Under the pieces are notes generated by a model, which did no database searches, was not told the DNA's origin, and was given only the letters and a program-made list of their open reading frames with translations. From positions 1-64,000 of the forward strand of contig JAAMPI010000097.1 of the NCBI GenBank assembly GCA_013054445.1: a stretch of 64,000 bases of DNA. Direction: 5' to 3'. A program made the position numbers and the translations under genes. The first letter of the stretch is position 1. Every line of letters starts with the position of its first letter. This document shows, piece after piece, positions 32,744 to 43,163 of the stretch. Source of the DNA: Cudoniella acicularis. Taxonomy: Eukaryota > Ascomycota > Leotiomycetes > Helotiales > Helotiaceae.

Positions 32744-34620
32744 CGAATTCGATCGAAAATGTGCTTGCTTGACAGAGGAAGGTTGGAAGTTCGTATTGAA
32801 AAGATGCGACTTGGATGCTGCCCTTAGCGCAATAGTGGGAACCTCCGAGGCCATGCTAGAACTTTGGACAGTGGTGATGACTCAAAAGCTTCAAAAAGTA
32901 AGCTTTCTTTAGTTGCATCTTTGAACCTCTGGAAAGAGAACACCCCGGCTCCTTTAACGTGTAGGATGAGTGTATCATTTGGTTGAAGGCCAGGTCAGCT
33001 TTTCAGCATCGCAACCACATCATCTCGTTTCGTAACCTGCCCCCTTCTACCCTACTCCCTCAAAGGCTGTAAAAGGGTGGTCGATGTGCGAATTGAGGAA
33101 TGGATGTGGTAGAACAGATTTGAGGAGCTTTTTGAGGAGTTCAAGGAGATGTCCGTTCGAAGGATACATGGGCCACGAGGAGTTTTCTTTTGCACCATGT
33201 TTGAATTCGCCGCAGCTCAACTCGGTGCTAGTAGTGATCTCCCAGTACCGCACATTAATACGCATCCATTTACGAGAGTCTCTGCTGGTGTGGGCTCATT
33301 CTGCTGCTGAATTCTCCAAGTGTGGTAAAAAAATCATTTGAGTATCTCTGTGTGTGTGAGCATCTCACCGTATCTTTAAAATCCGTGGAGCTGGAGAGGC
33401 ATTTCATCTGAGTCGGCTCACACAGGGGCACAGGGGTGCGTTTGCCGAGCAGCGTTCCACCAGCCGAAGCTTGACCCACCCCAACCTGCAAGGCTACCGT
33501 AACCTACAAACTGGATGTTTCACCACAACCTCAGCACACCTAGTATACCTAGCACATCCAACGCATCCAACGCATTTTCTCAGTCGCATGCGACCGATAG
33601 ATATGGAACCGAAGCCCCGCTGGCTGCCCGCGAGCTCGAAACCGACCGTCCCACAGCTTTTGACATTGCGGAGCGGGATGAATGGGAGGAGGACATTCGA
33701 CGAGCCTGCGAAGACGAATCCCAACCGTGAAGATGGATCTGCGACTGCGACGGCGAATCCTCGATTGTCAACTCTTCAGACAGCGAAACAAACCATATGA
33801 ATGATTAGCATATATTTACTCTTATCAATGGAGATAAGGGGGAAGCCGCCAGAGGCCAACGCGATACGTTGCAATCTACCTAGAAATAATTGTTAGACCT
33901 GTTTGTAACAACCTCGGCGCCAAAGATGCAACAAACGCCACCCATTATCTGGGTGCTCCAGAGACCCGAATCCACAAGGTCACAAGGACATCTGCAGCAC
34001 TCCTCTTGCTGTTGGTTTATCATGATGTGGCGAGCTGGTTTAACTTTGCATATCTCTCGAAATTCGAGTTCAGGTGGTCCAGTCTATGGTATTTCCCTAG
34101 TTCTGGCCCGAGTTTGTTCAGTTCACAACACTTGCCAAGCTCTGGGGCGAGTTGGTTCAGCTTGTTCCCCTCCTTTTCCAGATCGTCTATCTCAACGCTG
34201 CATATCTTTCTGTCACAGAAAACAATCCACAAACTTGTTCCTCGAAAAACTATGGGTTTAATCCTTCTCCGCTCTATCCATCTCGGCGCCCCGGCCTTTG
34301 TCGCAGATTGAATTACTTGCAGTTGCGCTCTAAGGCTCCAAGTAGCACTAGGGATAGATGTTGATTCACTCCGTCAGATCAACACCTCCTGCGCCTTCTC
34401 GTCCATTGTCTTTCTCTTCGTCGAGAAATTGGCAGTATCATCCAAGATTTCGTGATTCCAGCCTGGGCAGATGGACAAGAAAGGAGCAAGTCTCGGCACC
34501 GATCTTCACACAATCTCCTTGTCTAAATGGATCTGCTCACCCGAGGCTTCGAACACTCGCTATTGTCCCTGTTAGTACCATCAGCAGAAAGAAAATCTCA
34601 AACTGTGTCGCTCCATGTTT
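32744..34620. other. Gene-poor interval, no supported gene
   Basis: Open frames at 33084-33341, 33471-33800 and 33890-34311 are short and overlap each other on both strands. They lack motifs, conserved starts or introns. A frame without ATG at about 32714-32911 (KGKGAAFVRVSGEFDRK...) is the most protein-like, but there is no support beyond openness. Confidence 0.4.
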
Positions 34621-34780
34621 CCTCATCGAGCCTTCTTCTCAGGACCCCCTGAAGCTGCACTTCGGTGACGAAGAGGGTCTCGATGCTGCTCCGTATCAAC
34701 CCCTCGTCTCAAGACCTCCTAAAGCTGCCCTTGAGTGATGAAGGGATACTGGATGCCAACCCCTCACCGTATTCAAGTTC
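34620..34780 (+). repeat. Duplicated short coding-like segment, out of frame
   Basis: PSSQDPLKLHFGDEEGLDAA (from about 34629) and PSSQDLLKLPLSDEGILDA (from about 34692) are two diverged copies of a roughly 65-70 bp unit. They are readable in different frames, indicating a tandem duplication with a length not divisible by three, or decay of a repeat protein. No complete gene is visible. Confidence 0.4.
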
Positions 34781-35039
34781 CTCCCAAAATCCCGTTGCAC
34801 CTTCTCGTTACCATTCCTCGCCGTTTCCGGTACCGCCTTCTCACCAGCAACACTGCGCGAGGCCCTCATCCATTGTCAATGCGTCCATCCGCGAAATGGT
34901 ATTCTGTCGTAGAGCATGCGAGAGGTTGTCTTTGCGGATGTGCAAATCATGCCTCGCAACATCTGTCCCGACTTCATCGATCTCGACGCCACACGACAAC
35001 CCGAGCTTCAAATGGCAAATTACTCTCACGGCGCCCTTC

Positions 35040-36400
35040 TGGTTCCAATTTCAGTCGATCGCATACAGTCAACTTTTGAAAAGGGATGGGGTTCAGCAAA
35101 AATCGGCTTTGCGTCTTGCTACTGCAGGACCGTGCAGACCACAACCACGATTGTCACAACTTCGAATGGCCAAAATACCCTTGAAATGATACACCGTAGT
35201 AAATTCACTCGATCGCGTGTAATAATATCTGCAAAGTAAGTTGTGGTTGTTTTGGAAAGCTGGCTGACCTGGCTGGTAGTTTGACAGCCAAGGAGTTACC
35301 CTGCACGAATTGCATACCAACCACGAACCCGATTCCCGAAATATTTTCGAAATAGCCTCTAGTGGTAAATCGGCTCGGTCGCATACAATAATATCCGTGA
35401 AATAATTGGCGATTGTTTTGGAAAAGGGAGGGTGCGTTGTGGTTCCGACTCTGAAGGATCAAATTCTCCGATTCCACAACAACGACATCGATTTGCGAGT
35501 ATTCCCAAAAGCCAATCCCTGTAGCAGATCGACTCCGTCGTATACAATGATAGTAGGAAAAATGCTGATCGTTGCTTTGAAATACGGTGGCTTGTTCGTT
35601 GACGACTGTAAACAATCAACTCCGACCGAATTGTATAACAACCACAATATCAATTCGCGAAATATTTCGAAGTTGGGCTAGTCTTGCAAATCCACCTGGT
35701 CGCATACAATAATATCTGCAAAATAATTGGTAGTAGTTTTGGAAACTGGATTGCTTCTCTGATGACTTCGGATAGCATACTTCAATCGCACAACACAATC
35801 TCAGTGGCTTCGAATGGGGAAATCTGCATCGCAATCAATTCGAGCAGGAAATCGACTCAGTCACATACAACAATATCCGTAGACTACTTGGTGGTGGTTT
35901 TGGAAAAAGGCGGGCTTCTCGTCAGGCGATTTTGAACGAGCTCCTTCAATCGTACACGACAACAACCACCACTTCAAATTGGGAAATACGCATTGCAAGC
36001 AATTCATGTCGCCAATCTTTGCAAAACACTTCGTAGTTTACAAGGTGGGATGGGTGGATGGACGAAGCGCCGGTTTGTCTCATGGTCTTCTTCGACTGCA
36101 CAGTCAGCCATGGCTTCACATTGGAATTTATTGTCGCAATTAGTTCTTGTGGTAGTTTTGATTTGGTCGTACACCGTGATCTTTGCATAGTAATTTGTGG
36201 TGGTTAAAAACGCAAGATGCAGGGTTGAGCTGGGTTTTCTGCTGCCTCCTGATCCGCAATCACGTAGCTCAGCAATCGTATCCTTAAATAGGCAGAATAA
36301 ATTCAAACTCTCTTGTTAAATGCAATTGACTCGACCGCTTGCAATACGCTCAGCTGTATGATTTGTGGTTGCGGAGATTGGAGAATTGCTCGCTTTTAGA
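35040..36400. repeat. Diverged tandem array, period about 160 bp
   Basis: The anchor word TCGCATACAATAATATC and relatives recur at about 35055, 35212, 35378, 35537, 35699, 35860, 36166 and 36333. Spacing is 157-167 bp, with one double gap (306 bp). Each is followed about 25 bp later by TGGTGGTTGTTTTGGAAA-like sequence. Midway between anchors lie ACAACAACCACNAT...CTTCGAA and GGGAAATNCGCATTGCAA-like blocks. There is no transposon coding or terminal repeat. The unit is roughly one nucleosome long. Open frames in the array are incidental. Confidence 0.7.
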
Positions 36401-37019
36401 AAGGGGGATTTCGTTCCGTCGTAACATTCCATGGCCTGCCTTCCGTAGTAGAATAATCGTGGTCGTAAATGCGCACAAAAGCATTGCATTAATTTCTTAT
36501 CAAAGTCGAATGATGTGCATCTCAGAAGCTTAGGATTCCTGTCGTTTCTGTTTTGGAAAGGTGGATAGCTATGATTCCAAGTGTTAAAAGATAATTTGGT
36601 GGGATCTACAAAGGATTACTCTTGCTGATTTCAGTAAGAACCGATTTACACGTAGGGTTTTGAGAAGGGGTAGTTGATCTTTGCTTCTGGCCCCCTTTTC
36701 TCTCGCTTAGAAAATGCAAATAGCAGCTGAAGACAGGAATTTATCGGGGATTTCAAGACAAGTTATTTCGATCATTTTTACAACGGTTTATTGTCTTTAG
36801 ACTTCTCAGATTAATTACCCGCGATAGCTGGAATGCTTCTACTAGAGCACGAAAATTTAATGTCTTTTTATTGGTGTTGGTATGAATGCAGTGCCGTTGT
36901 CGCTAGTTTTTAGGGTGTATGCCGCGAGTGCTGCCGCTACTGTACCGGAACTTCATACGAACCATTATGTAATCATTCTTTAATCGAATCTCTTGTTTCT
37001 ATTAAATTACTTCATTTTG

Positions 37020-38725
37020 AAGCGACAGGAATAACAGATCATACTCGTCGTGTTCTGAGCTCATTTCGGCCGACAGGAGTGCGACAAAGCAGCCGAGAAG
37101 CCCCTAGAATTTAACGAGCCCTCGCCGGCTTACAGCGCATGAATCCCTGTAATTCAGCGATGAGGGCAGGCATTTATTCTGCGGGAAAGCTTCACGCAAT
37201 AATCACATCAAAATCAAATACGATTGAGATTTAGTAATCAGATATCTCGGCAATACTATACATCAAGCTGCATGAGATTATAATTACAGGTTTATTTGAT
37301 ACGACAAAGAAATAAGAAGGTTGTCGCTATCACAGGGCCTCGGCCGCTAAAATACAGCGTATTAGCCACTAAAATTTAGCGATCTTCAGCGTAGTCCATT
37401 GTCCCAATCCTTTCTGCTCGTCAACGCATCTAGTTTGTTTTATAAGATATTTTGATCAAACCGTTATCCGAAACCTATTTGAGGCATCTTCTAGCCTTTC
37501 TATCATAGTTGCCTTTGATATCGTGTTTTTCGTAGAGATGTGCCATGATTGCTGAATTACAGAGACTCGATCCTAAATTTTAGCATATACTTCCCTGAAT
37601 TCAGGGAACATACCTTTCGCAATCGTTTTTTACTTTGAAAAGCGTTGATTATAAAGCTATTTTTGACAATTTCACAGGTAGAAGTTCTTGGGTCTGTTTA
37701 AAAGCAATTACTGCTGACTGCATAAGTCTTTAATCACGTCGATGCTGAAATGCGCTATGATCGCCGAGCTTTAGGGCTGCATCGCTAACTTACAGGGACT
37801 CAATCGCTAAACCCAGGCGCCTATTTCCCTGAATTCTCCGAGCATGACCGTCACGGTCCTTTTACTAGCGGAAGCGTTAGTTCAGAAGCTATTTACTGCC
37901 GGCTCTGTCTTTCAATGTGTTCTACTTTCGTTCGGAAGCATTTCCACTTCGCTGGACGAATTTTCATTTCGTGGTCGCTAAATTACGCCGCAGTCGCTGA
38001 ATTCCAGGGCTGCGACGCTAGATTACAGCGTGCAGCACCCAAATCTAGCAGATTAAACGTCGCAATTCTCTAGTTGCTAGTAAATGCATTACTCTCAGGG
38101 TTAATTCTACTCGATCGCGCACTCAGAGATCTTCAATTATTCCCCATATCGATACTTACTCATCTCATAAGATTCTAATCTTGAGTTATTAAAATCCAGC
38201 AGGATCGCTGAGCTACAGCACCTACATCGCTAAATTACATGGGCTGCATCGCTAACTTACAGCATGTAACCCTGTAATTAGCAGTTATAATTGTCGCAAT
38301 CGTGCTTGCTAGTAATTGTACAGATATCGAGGCCAACTCTCCTTAAGAACGCATTCAAATACTGTCAAATACGTTTCAACGTAAGTTCTGTTAATTGCAT
38401 CAGCTTTTAATCCAGCTTGTGTTAAGATCTGTAGAAGTTGCTGAATTACAGGGTGTTTCAGGGGCTCTATCGCTAAATTACAGTGTGCACATCGCCAGGG
38501 TTAGCAATCACAACCTTCGCACTTCATTTTGCTAATAAATGCGTCGATTTCGAGGTTAAATACTATTTATGGTGCACCAAAATGTCTTCCATAATATCCG
38601 AAAGCAATTCCTCTCAATCCCACGAGCTTTTGATTGTGGTTATTAAAACATATTCTCGATCACTGGCTCGGTCGCTAAATTATAGCGTGCATATCCCCCA
38701 TCGCCGAGACAGTGGTCGCTGAACT
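37020..38725. repeat. Second diverged tandem array, period about 220 bp
   Basis: The core TGCTGAATTACAG...TCGCTAAATTACAG (with CTAACTTACAG and CTGAGCTACAG variants) recurs near 37551, 37770, 37993, 38208, 38433 and 38665, so spacing is about 215-232 bp. Less regular copies lie near 37150 (inverted) and 37345. Between cores, GTCGCAATC...TTTGCTAGTAAATGCATTACT-like sequence repeats. The array is unrelated in sequence to the 160-bp array to its left. It ends 10 bp before the stop codon of the SDR gene at 38735. No gene is seen from 36401 to 38734. Confidence 0.65.
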
Positions 38726-38734
38726 CCACAACAT

Positions 38735-39837
38735 CTACTCAGTGAAGGCGCTTCCCCGTTCAATTTTTCTGAATGCATCCATCGTGTGAACCCAAATTTT
38801 CTGCGACAGACCTTCTTCTCGCAATTTTCCGTAGTTCTTTCCAGTCGGAACCATTTCTCCATTCCAATTTACTCGATATGCACCTCCACCAAGTATTCCA
38901 TCAGAAGAAGTTGCCACTTCAATATCTTCATTGTTCTTCCCATTCCCAACATCTTTTGCAACCCGTGGGGGAAATCGGTCTGATGTATGAAAAATTACTC
39001 TTTGGCCACATTCATCTTGAGGCACAGTGTACAGTCGCAGAAGTGGCAGCAGCATCCTCCAAATAACTCGAAACCATCCCGGCAAACGTTCATCCCAAAA
39101 CGCATTTGTTTCGACAAGACTTGGGTAGTAGTGAACCAAAGAAAGTTGAGGGTTCTCAGCAGCCAGCTTTTCTAGGAAAAACGTCGTCATGTATGCAGCA
39201 TGCGATCCCATTGTGACAAAACTGTAGTGTTCGGGGTTTCGGAGGGATAGGTCTTCGGGGTAGATTCTCTTGTCTCGTCCTGGGCCGAAAACCGAGATAA
39301 CGTGTCCACCGAGTGGAGCAGCATTGAGAAGTGGAAGGAATTGAATGATGCATCTCATGCGGGAGTAATAGAGAAGGGACATGCGATCATCGAGTCCTTC
39401 GGTGGTATCTTTTATATGTCAGCTGTGTTTTTCAATTTGGAACAGAGCTTACCTTTTCTTGCTGTAAAACTGACATAACTCTGAGTCATGACAAGCAAAT
39501 CAATCTTTGGAGTATCTGTCAATGTCTTCTCAAACCCAATGATCTCATCACACACTCGGTCGACATCCTTCAGAAGGGCGAGATTGTTTGCAGCCACAAA
39601 CTTGAATTCCCCAGTTGGGCATAACTGTCGACAATTTGCGATGATTCTCTCGGCTTCTCCTTGATTTCTCCCCACAATATAAAGACGAAGACCTTTTCCG
39701 GTCGTTCCATGACAAGTTGCCAACTCGCGGACGCTGTATTCCCCAATTCCAGAAGTGCTGCCCAAGAAAACGGCAACAACTGGCTGAAGTTTGACGAATG
39801 CTGCGTTGCTTGAACGGACAAGATTTAAACTAACCAT
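38735..39837 (-). CDS. Short-chain dehydrogenase/reductase-like protein, non-canonical active site
   Basis: Exon 1 (39453-39837) and exon 2 (38735-39408) join in phase 1 across a 44-nt intron (GTAAGC...branch-like GCTGAC...AAAAG) to give 352 residues. VVAVFLGSTSGIGEYSVRELA is the TGxxxGIG dinucleotide motif, followed by LYIVGRNQGEAERI and IDLLVMTQSYVSF in the NNAG position. The catalytic YxxxK is absent: the equivalent region reads GSHAAYMTTFFLEKLAAENPQLSLVHYYPSLVET. This matches a fungal subfamily of SDR-like proteins often found near secondary-metabolism genes. It may not be an active dehydrogenase. It is divergent from the HET gene (686 bp between starts), and its 3' end abuts the satellite-like array. 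Confidence 0.85.
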
Positions 39838-40523
39838 GGCGAATGATTTGATGAAATATAATACATCAGAAGGTTTTGGGAATATAGAAGAGAAACTGGT
39901 TGAGGGGGAATGGGAATCTGCGACGAGTAAATCTTATAGTTCTTTAAAGAAAGCATTTCCGACCCTCCGATCCTATGCGAATGCGGACCGTTGGAAAGTT
40001 GCCCCGCAGCCGAAAACTAATCCGAGCTGTCCGCGGACGTAACTTGAGTCACAAAGGGCGGGTTAAATAGGAAGCGGTGCAAGATCACCTTTTCCCCGCA
40101 ACTTTATTTATCGATAGTTCACAATTTTTTAGTCGTTGTTAGTATGACTTCTCGATAGAAAAAGCTGGTTTTGGCGGAGCCCCCTTTTCCCCTCGGTTAG
40201 GAAGTCATGACGTGCCTCCGAGGGTCTTCAGCCCAGAAGTACAGTATCTTGTTCTGGGGTTCTTTTAAAACCGCGGGTAAGTCACTCCTGGGTCCACTGT
40301 GTCAGTAGGAACTATGATATACCTTTCATTTCTCTGTTTTCTAGTGTATTAATTCATACGATCTTTTATTTTATTTTATTTCTAAATATTTGAGACCTGG
40401 AAATTGAAACCATATTCCCGAAGGCCCATATAATCACGTGGAGATCTCGCTTATACCAAGCTCTATCTCGCACACTTCGGCTATTATATTCGTCACTTGC
40501 AACATCATTCAGTTAAATTCCCC
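39838..40523. promoter_or_regulatory. Divergent promoter region of the SDR and HET genes
   Basis: Start codons at 39837 (minus) and 40524 (plus) face away from this 686-bp interval. No gene is supported within it. It contains ATCACGTGG at about 40433 and an AT-rich stretch at 40345-40395. Confidence 0.4.
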
Positions 40524-42326
40524 ATGCTACCACTCCAGAATAACGAGATTCGCCTTCTGGTGTTGGGCAGGGATACTTGCGATGCAGAGTATTCGCTCAT
40601 GCACGTCTTACTCGACTCTCCTCCATCGTTCTATGCTTTATCCTACGCTTGGGTTGATGAACATCTCTTTTCGCCAACGGAAATCTCTCAAAATCACTAT
40701 ATTCGCATTGATAGCCGCGACGTCCTTATAGGCCGTAATCTCTCTGCAGCACTTGCATCTTGGCGCAGGCACACATTCAAAAACGTTCCATTGTGGGTTG
40801 ATTCCGTGTGCATTGATCAAGAAAACATCACGGAGCGCAATGAACAAATTTTGCGCATGTACTCAATATACGAGAAGGCTACTCTAGTGACTATCTGGTT
40901 GGGGCCGGAGTTGCATAACAGCAGCCTTGCTTTGAACTTTATGAGTACCTTTACACATGAAGCGCAGGATCTTGATTGGGTGCGTCGTACTATTCGGGAT
41001 CATACATTCTCAAGCGATTACAAAGCGGTGGATCATCTCTTGCGCCGCAGCTGGTGGAAAAGAGTGTGGGTAATTCAGGAGATGGTAGCCGCTCGAGAGA
41101 TCTTGTTCATATGCGGTCAGAAAATTGTGGAAAGCGAAGTGGTGGTACGCTTCTTCAAAACCTTGATTGCCACACATGCAACGTATGCGCCGTTACTTCG
41201 ACGGGAAGAAAGCATCGTCTTTAATGGCGATTCCATCACATTGGGAAACACCTTTCTTCGTTCAAACGCCTGGGAAAAACCCGCCCTTCTGGAAACGTTA
41301 TATATCACAGGGAAATCATTGGCATCGGATAACAGAGACAAGATATATGCGGTTCTAGGCCTTGCGCACGATGCATCGAGATTGGTGGATGCTCCAAATT
41401 ACTCGTGGGATGTGACGGAAGTCTATAAGCGAGTTGCGGTCTCGTTTTTTCGGGAGTATCATTCCCTAGAATTCCTCAGTCTGGCTGGTTTGCCAGTGTT
41501 TCCACGTCGAGCGGCCTCCTCCCTTCCTAGCTGGGTTCCTGACTGGGCTCATAGGAAAGAGTCCACATTGAATTCCACTATCAGATCCGCCACTCCGACC
41601 AATGCATCGAGGGGACAAACCGCTCAAGGTCGCGTTTCTACGGATCTTGAAATATTAACAGCAAAAGGGGTATGTGTTGATATAATTGACGGCTTGGCGT
41701 ATTCAGTATGGGGATCAAAGAATCAGATGGAAAACTTTGAACTTCAGCAGGCACAGTCTCACAATATACCGTACAAATCAAAGCAAGACACTATTGAAGC
41801 TATTGGAAGAACATTGGTCGCCAATTCTTACTTAGGAGATGTCGATGTACTCTCAATCTTTCTCCAGAAATGCCACGAAAGCACCCGAAGAAAAACGGAA
41901 GGGATCGATGCCAGTACTATCCCCACCAGCACCGCTCTCTTCAATGAGTGGTATGAATATAACCGCAATCTCCATATCGTAGGCATGAGCTTAGAAGAAC
42001 TCGTGGAAGGCGTTGTGTATCCAAACTCAGGCTCAAAGGTTACTGAAATCGAGAGGGAGAAATATGCCCACAAAGTCTCTACACGTGGGCCGAATCGCCG
42101 ATTTATGACTACTGAGAAGGGGTATGTAGGACTATGTGTTAATTCCTGTAAACCCGGAGACTTGATCTGTGTGATATTTGGATGTAGTACTCCAGTTTTA
42201 TTGAGGCGATCGTGGGATCATTATTTGTTTCTCGGTGAGGCTTATGTGCATGGTATAATGGACGGTGAGGCTATTGATTGGTTAAAAGGAAGTGAAGATC
42301 TTATAGAAACTTTTTGTATTTGGTGA
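40524..42326 (+). CDS. Heterokaryon-incompatibility (HET) domain protein (600 aa)
   Basis: An intronless frame of 600 residues. The ATG at 40524 (MLPLQNNEIRLLVL) is used because the frame upstream offers only a TTG. The HET domain occupies about residues 20-175 with its standard blocks: PSFYALSYAWVDE, LSAALASWRRH...PLWVDSVCIDQENITERNEQI, YEKATLVTIWLGPE and WWKRVWVIQEMVAAREI. Further family landmarks follow, such as DNRDKIYAVLGLAHDASRL and LPSWVPDWAHRK, then a variable C terminus. HET proteins trigger programmed cell death after fusion of incompatible hyphae or act in related self/non-self or immune-like responses. Partner and allele specificity cannot be inferred. Its position next to repeats and an SDR is typical of fast-evolving accessory regions. 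Confidence 0.92.
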   Translation: MLPLQNNEIRLLVLGRDTCDAEYSLMHVLLDSPPSFYALSYAWVDEHLFSPTEISQNHYIRIDSRDVLIGRNLSAALASWRRHTFKNVPLWVDSVCIDQENITERNEQILRMYSIYEKATLVTIWLGPELHNSSLALNFMSTFTHEAQDLDWVRRTIRDHTFSSDYKAVDHLLRRSWWKRVWVIQEMVAAREILFICGQKIVESEVVVRFFKTLIATHATYAPLLRREESIVFNGDSITLGNTFLRSNAWEKPALLETLYITGKSLASDNRDKIYAVLGLAHDASRLVDAPNYSWDVTEVYKRVAVSFFREYHSLEFLSLAGLPVFPRRAASSLPSWVPDWAHRKESTLNSTIRSATPTNASRGQTAQGRVSTDLEILTAKGVCVDIIDGLAYSVWGSKNQMENFELQQAQSHNIPYKSKQDTIEAIGRTLVANSYLGDVDVLSIFLQKCHESTRRKTEGIDASTIPTSTALFNEWYEYNRNLHIVGMSLEELVEGVVYPNSGSKVTEIEREKYAHKVSTRGPNRRFMTTEKGYVGLCVNSCKPGDLICVIFGCSTPVLLRRSWDHYLFLGEAYVHGIMDGEAIDWLKGSEDLIETFCIW

Positions 42327-43163
42327 TTTATTTAGAACCTGGAGAATATATGGGAGGATCTTTTATTTAGTTTTCGATGAGTACGTAAAATCATTATTAC
42401 GTATTTCCAGGCAGGTAGGTATCAGCAAGGAATGACAAGGGGGAATAAATACACGAGGCTTTAATTTTTCAAAAAGTAAGATTGAAGGAGATTTCTTCAC
42501 CAGCACGCCCTATCAATTACAAGGCGGCGGGTGTTCCCGGACAGGACAGTCTTACTTGCAAAGCATTCGCGAATGAACGAATCTCAACGATGAACGTAAT
42601 AGAGCCAGATGACGACTCAAAGAGGCTCAGTGGTCATGTCGCACTTTCTCAGATGCAGCTGACATTCAGTCAGATGTTCTCTTCGCCGCTCGAATGTGTT
42701 GGGATAGGCAACAGGCTGAGAAAGCGCCGAATGTAGAAAACCTGTGGGTACTGAAACAGGCTGAAGATGCGAAAAATAAATTCACGACATCTTATTCGCG
42801 AGTTGAAGAGAATAATCACTCATGTACGAGGATTTATACAGCTGAACTGATAGGCGGAAAGCCACAACAGTCAGCCTCGTCTCTCCAAAACGAATTATAA
42901 TGAATCTCACGTCAGGTAGACCCTTGATTTGTTACACAACTTCTCGTATTGTTTCTGGGCAAAAACGATCACAGGACTACTGATTCATAGTACTCGTATC
43001 TTTCTCTATGTATAAATGAAGTACCCATCGAACAACTGCTAGCTTGTCATCAATTTCCCCCACTACAATTCTTTTTCATCCCTTTTTGAGTTTTACAAGT
43101 AGCCCACATCCTCAAGTTTAATCTCAGCCCATCGATACTTTAACTCCAACCATTTCCAAAGTC
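42327..43163. other. Intergenic, no gene seen
   Basis: Short frames at 42482-42900 lack motifs and conservation features. The CT-rich leader before 43164 is consistent with a promoter and 5' UTR. Confidence 0.5.

Noticed and set aside
33471..33800. Overlapping plus-strand frames around 33.5 kb
   Set aside because: Two frames of similar length overlap, neither has conserved motifs or introns, and composition is that of non-coding DNA.
35040..36400. Several open frames of 60-136 codons on both strands in the 160-bp array
   Set aside because: They are by-products of the tandem repeat, change frame from copy to copy and have no protein features.
40497..40523. Earlier start for the HET gene
   Set aside because: The upstream codon is TTG; the first ATG in frame is at 40524, just before the HET domain.
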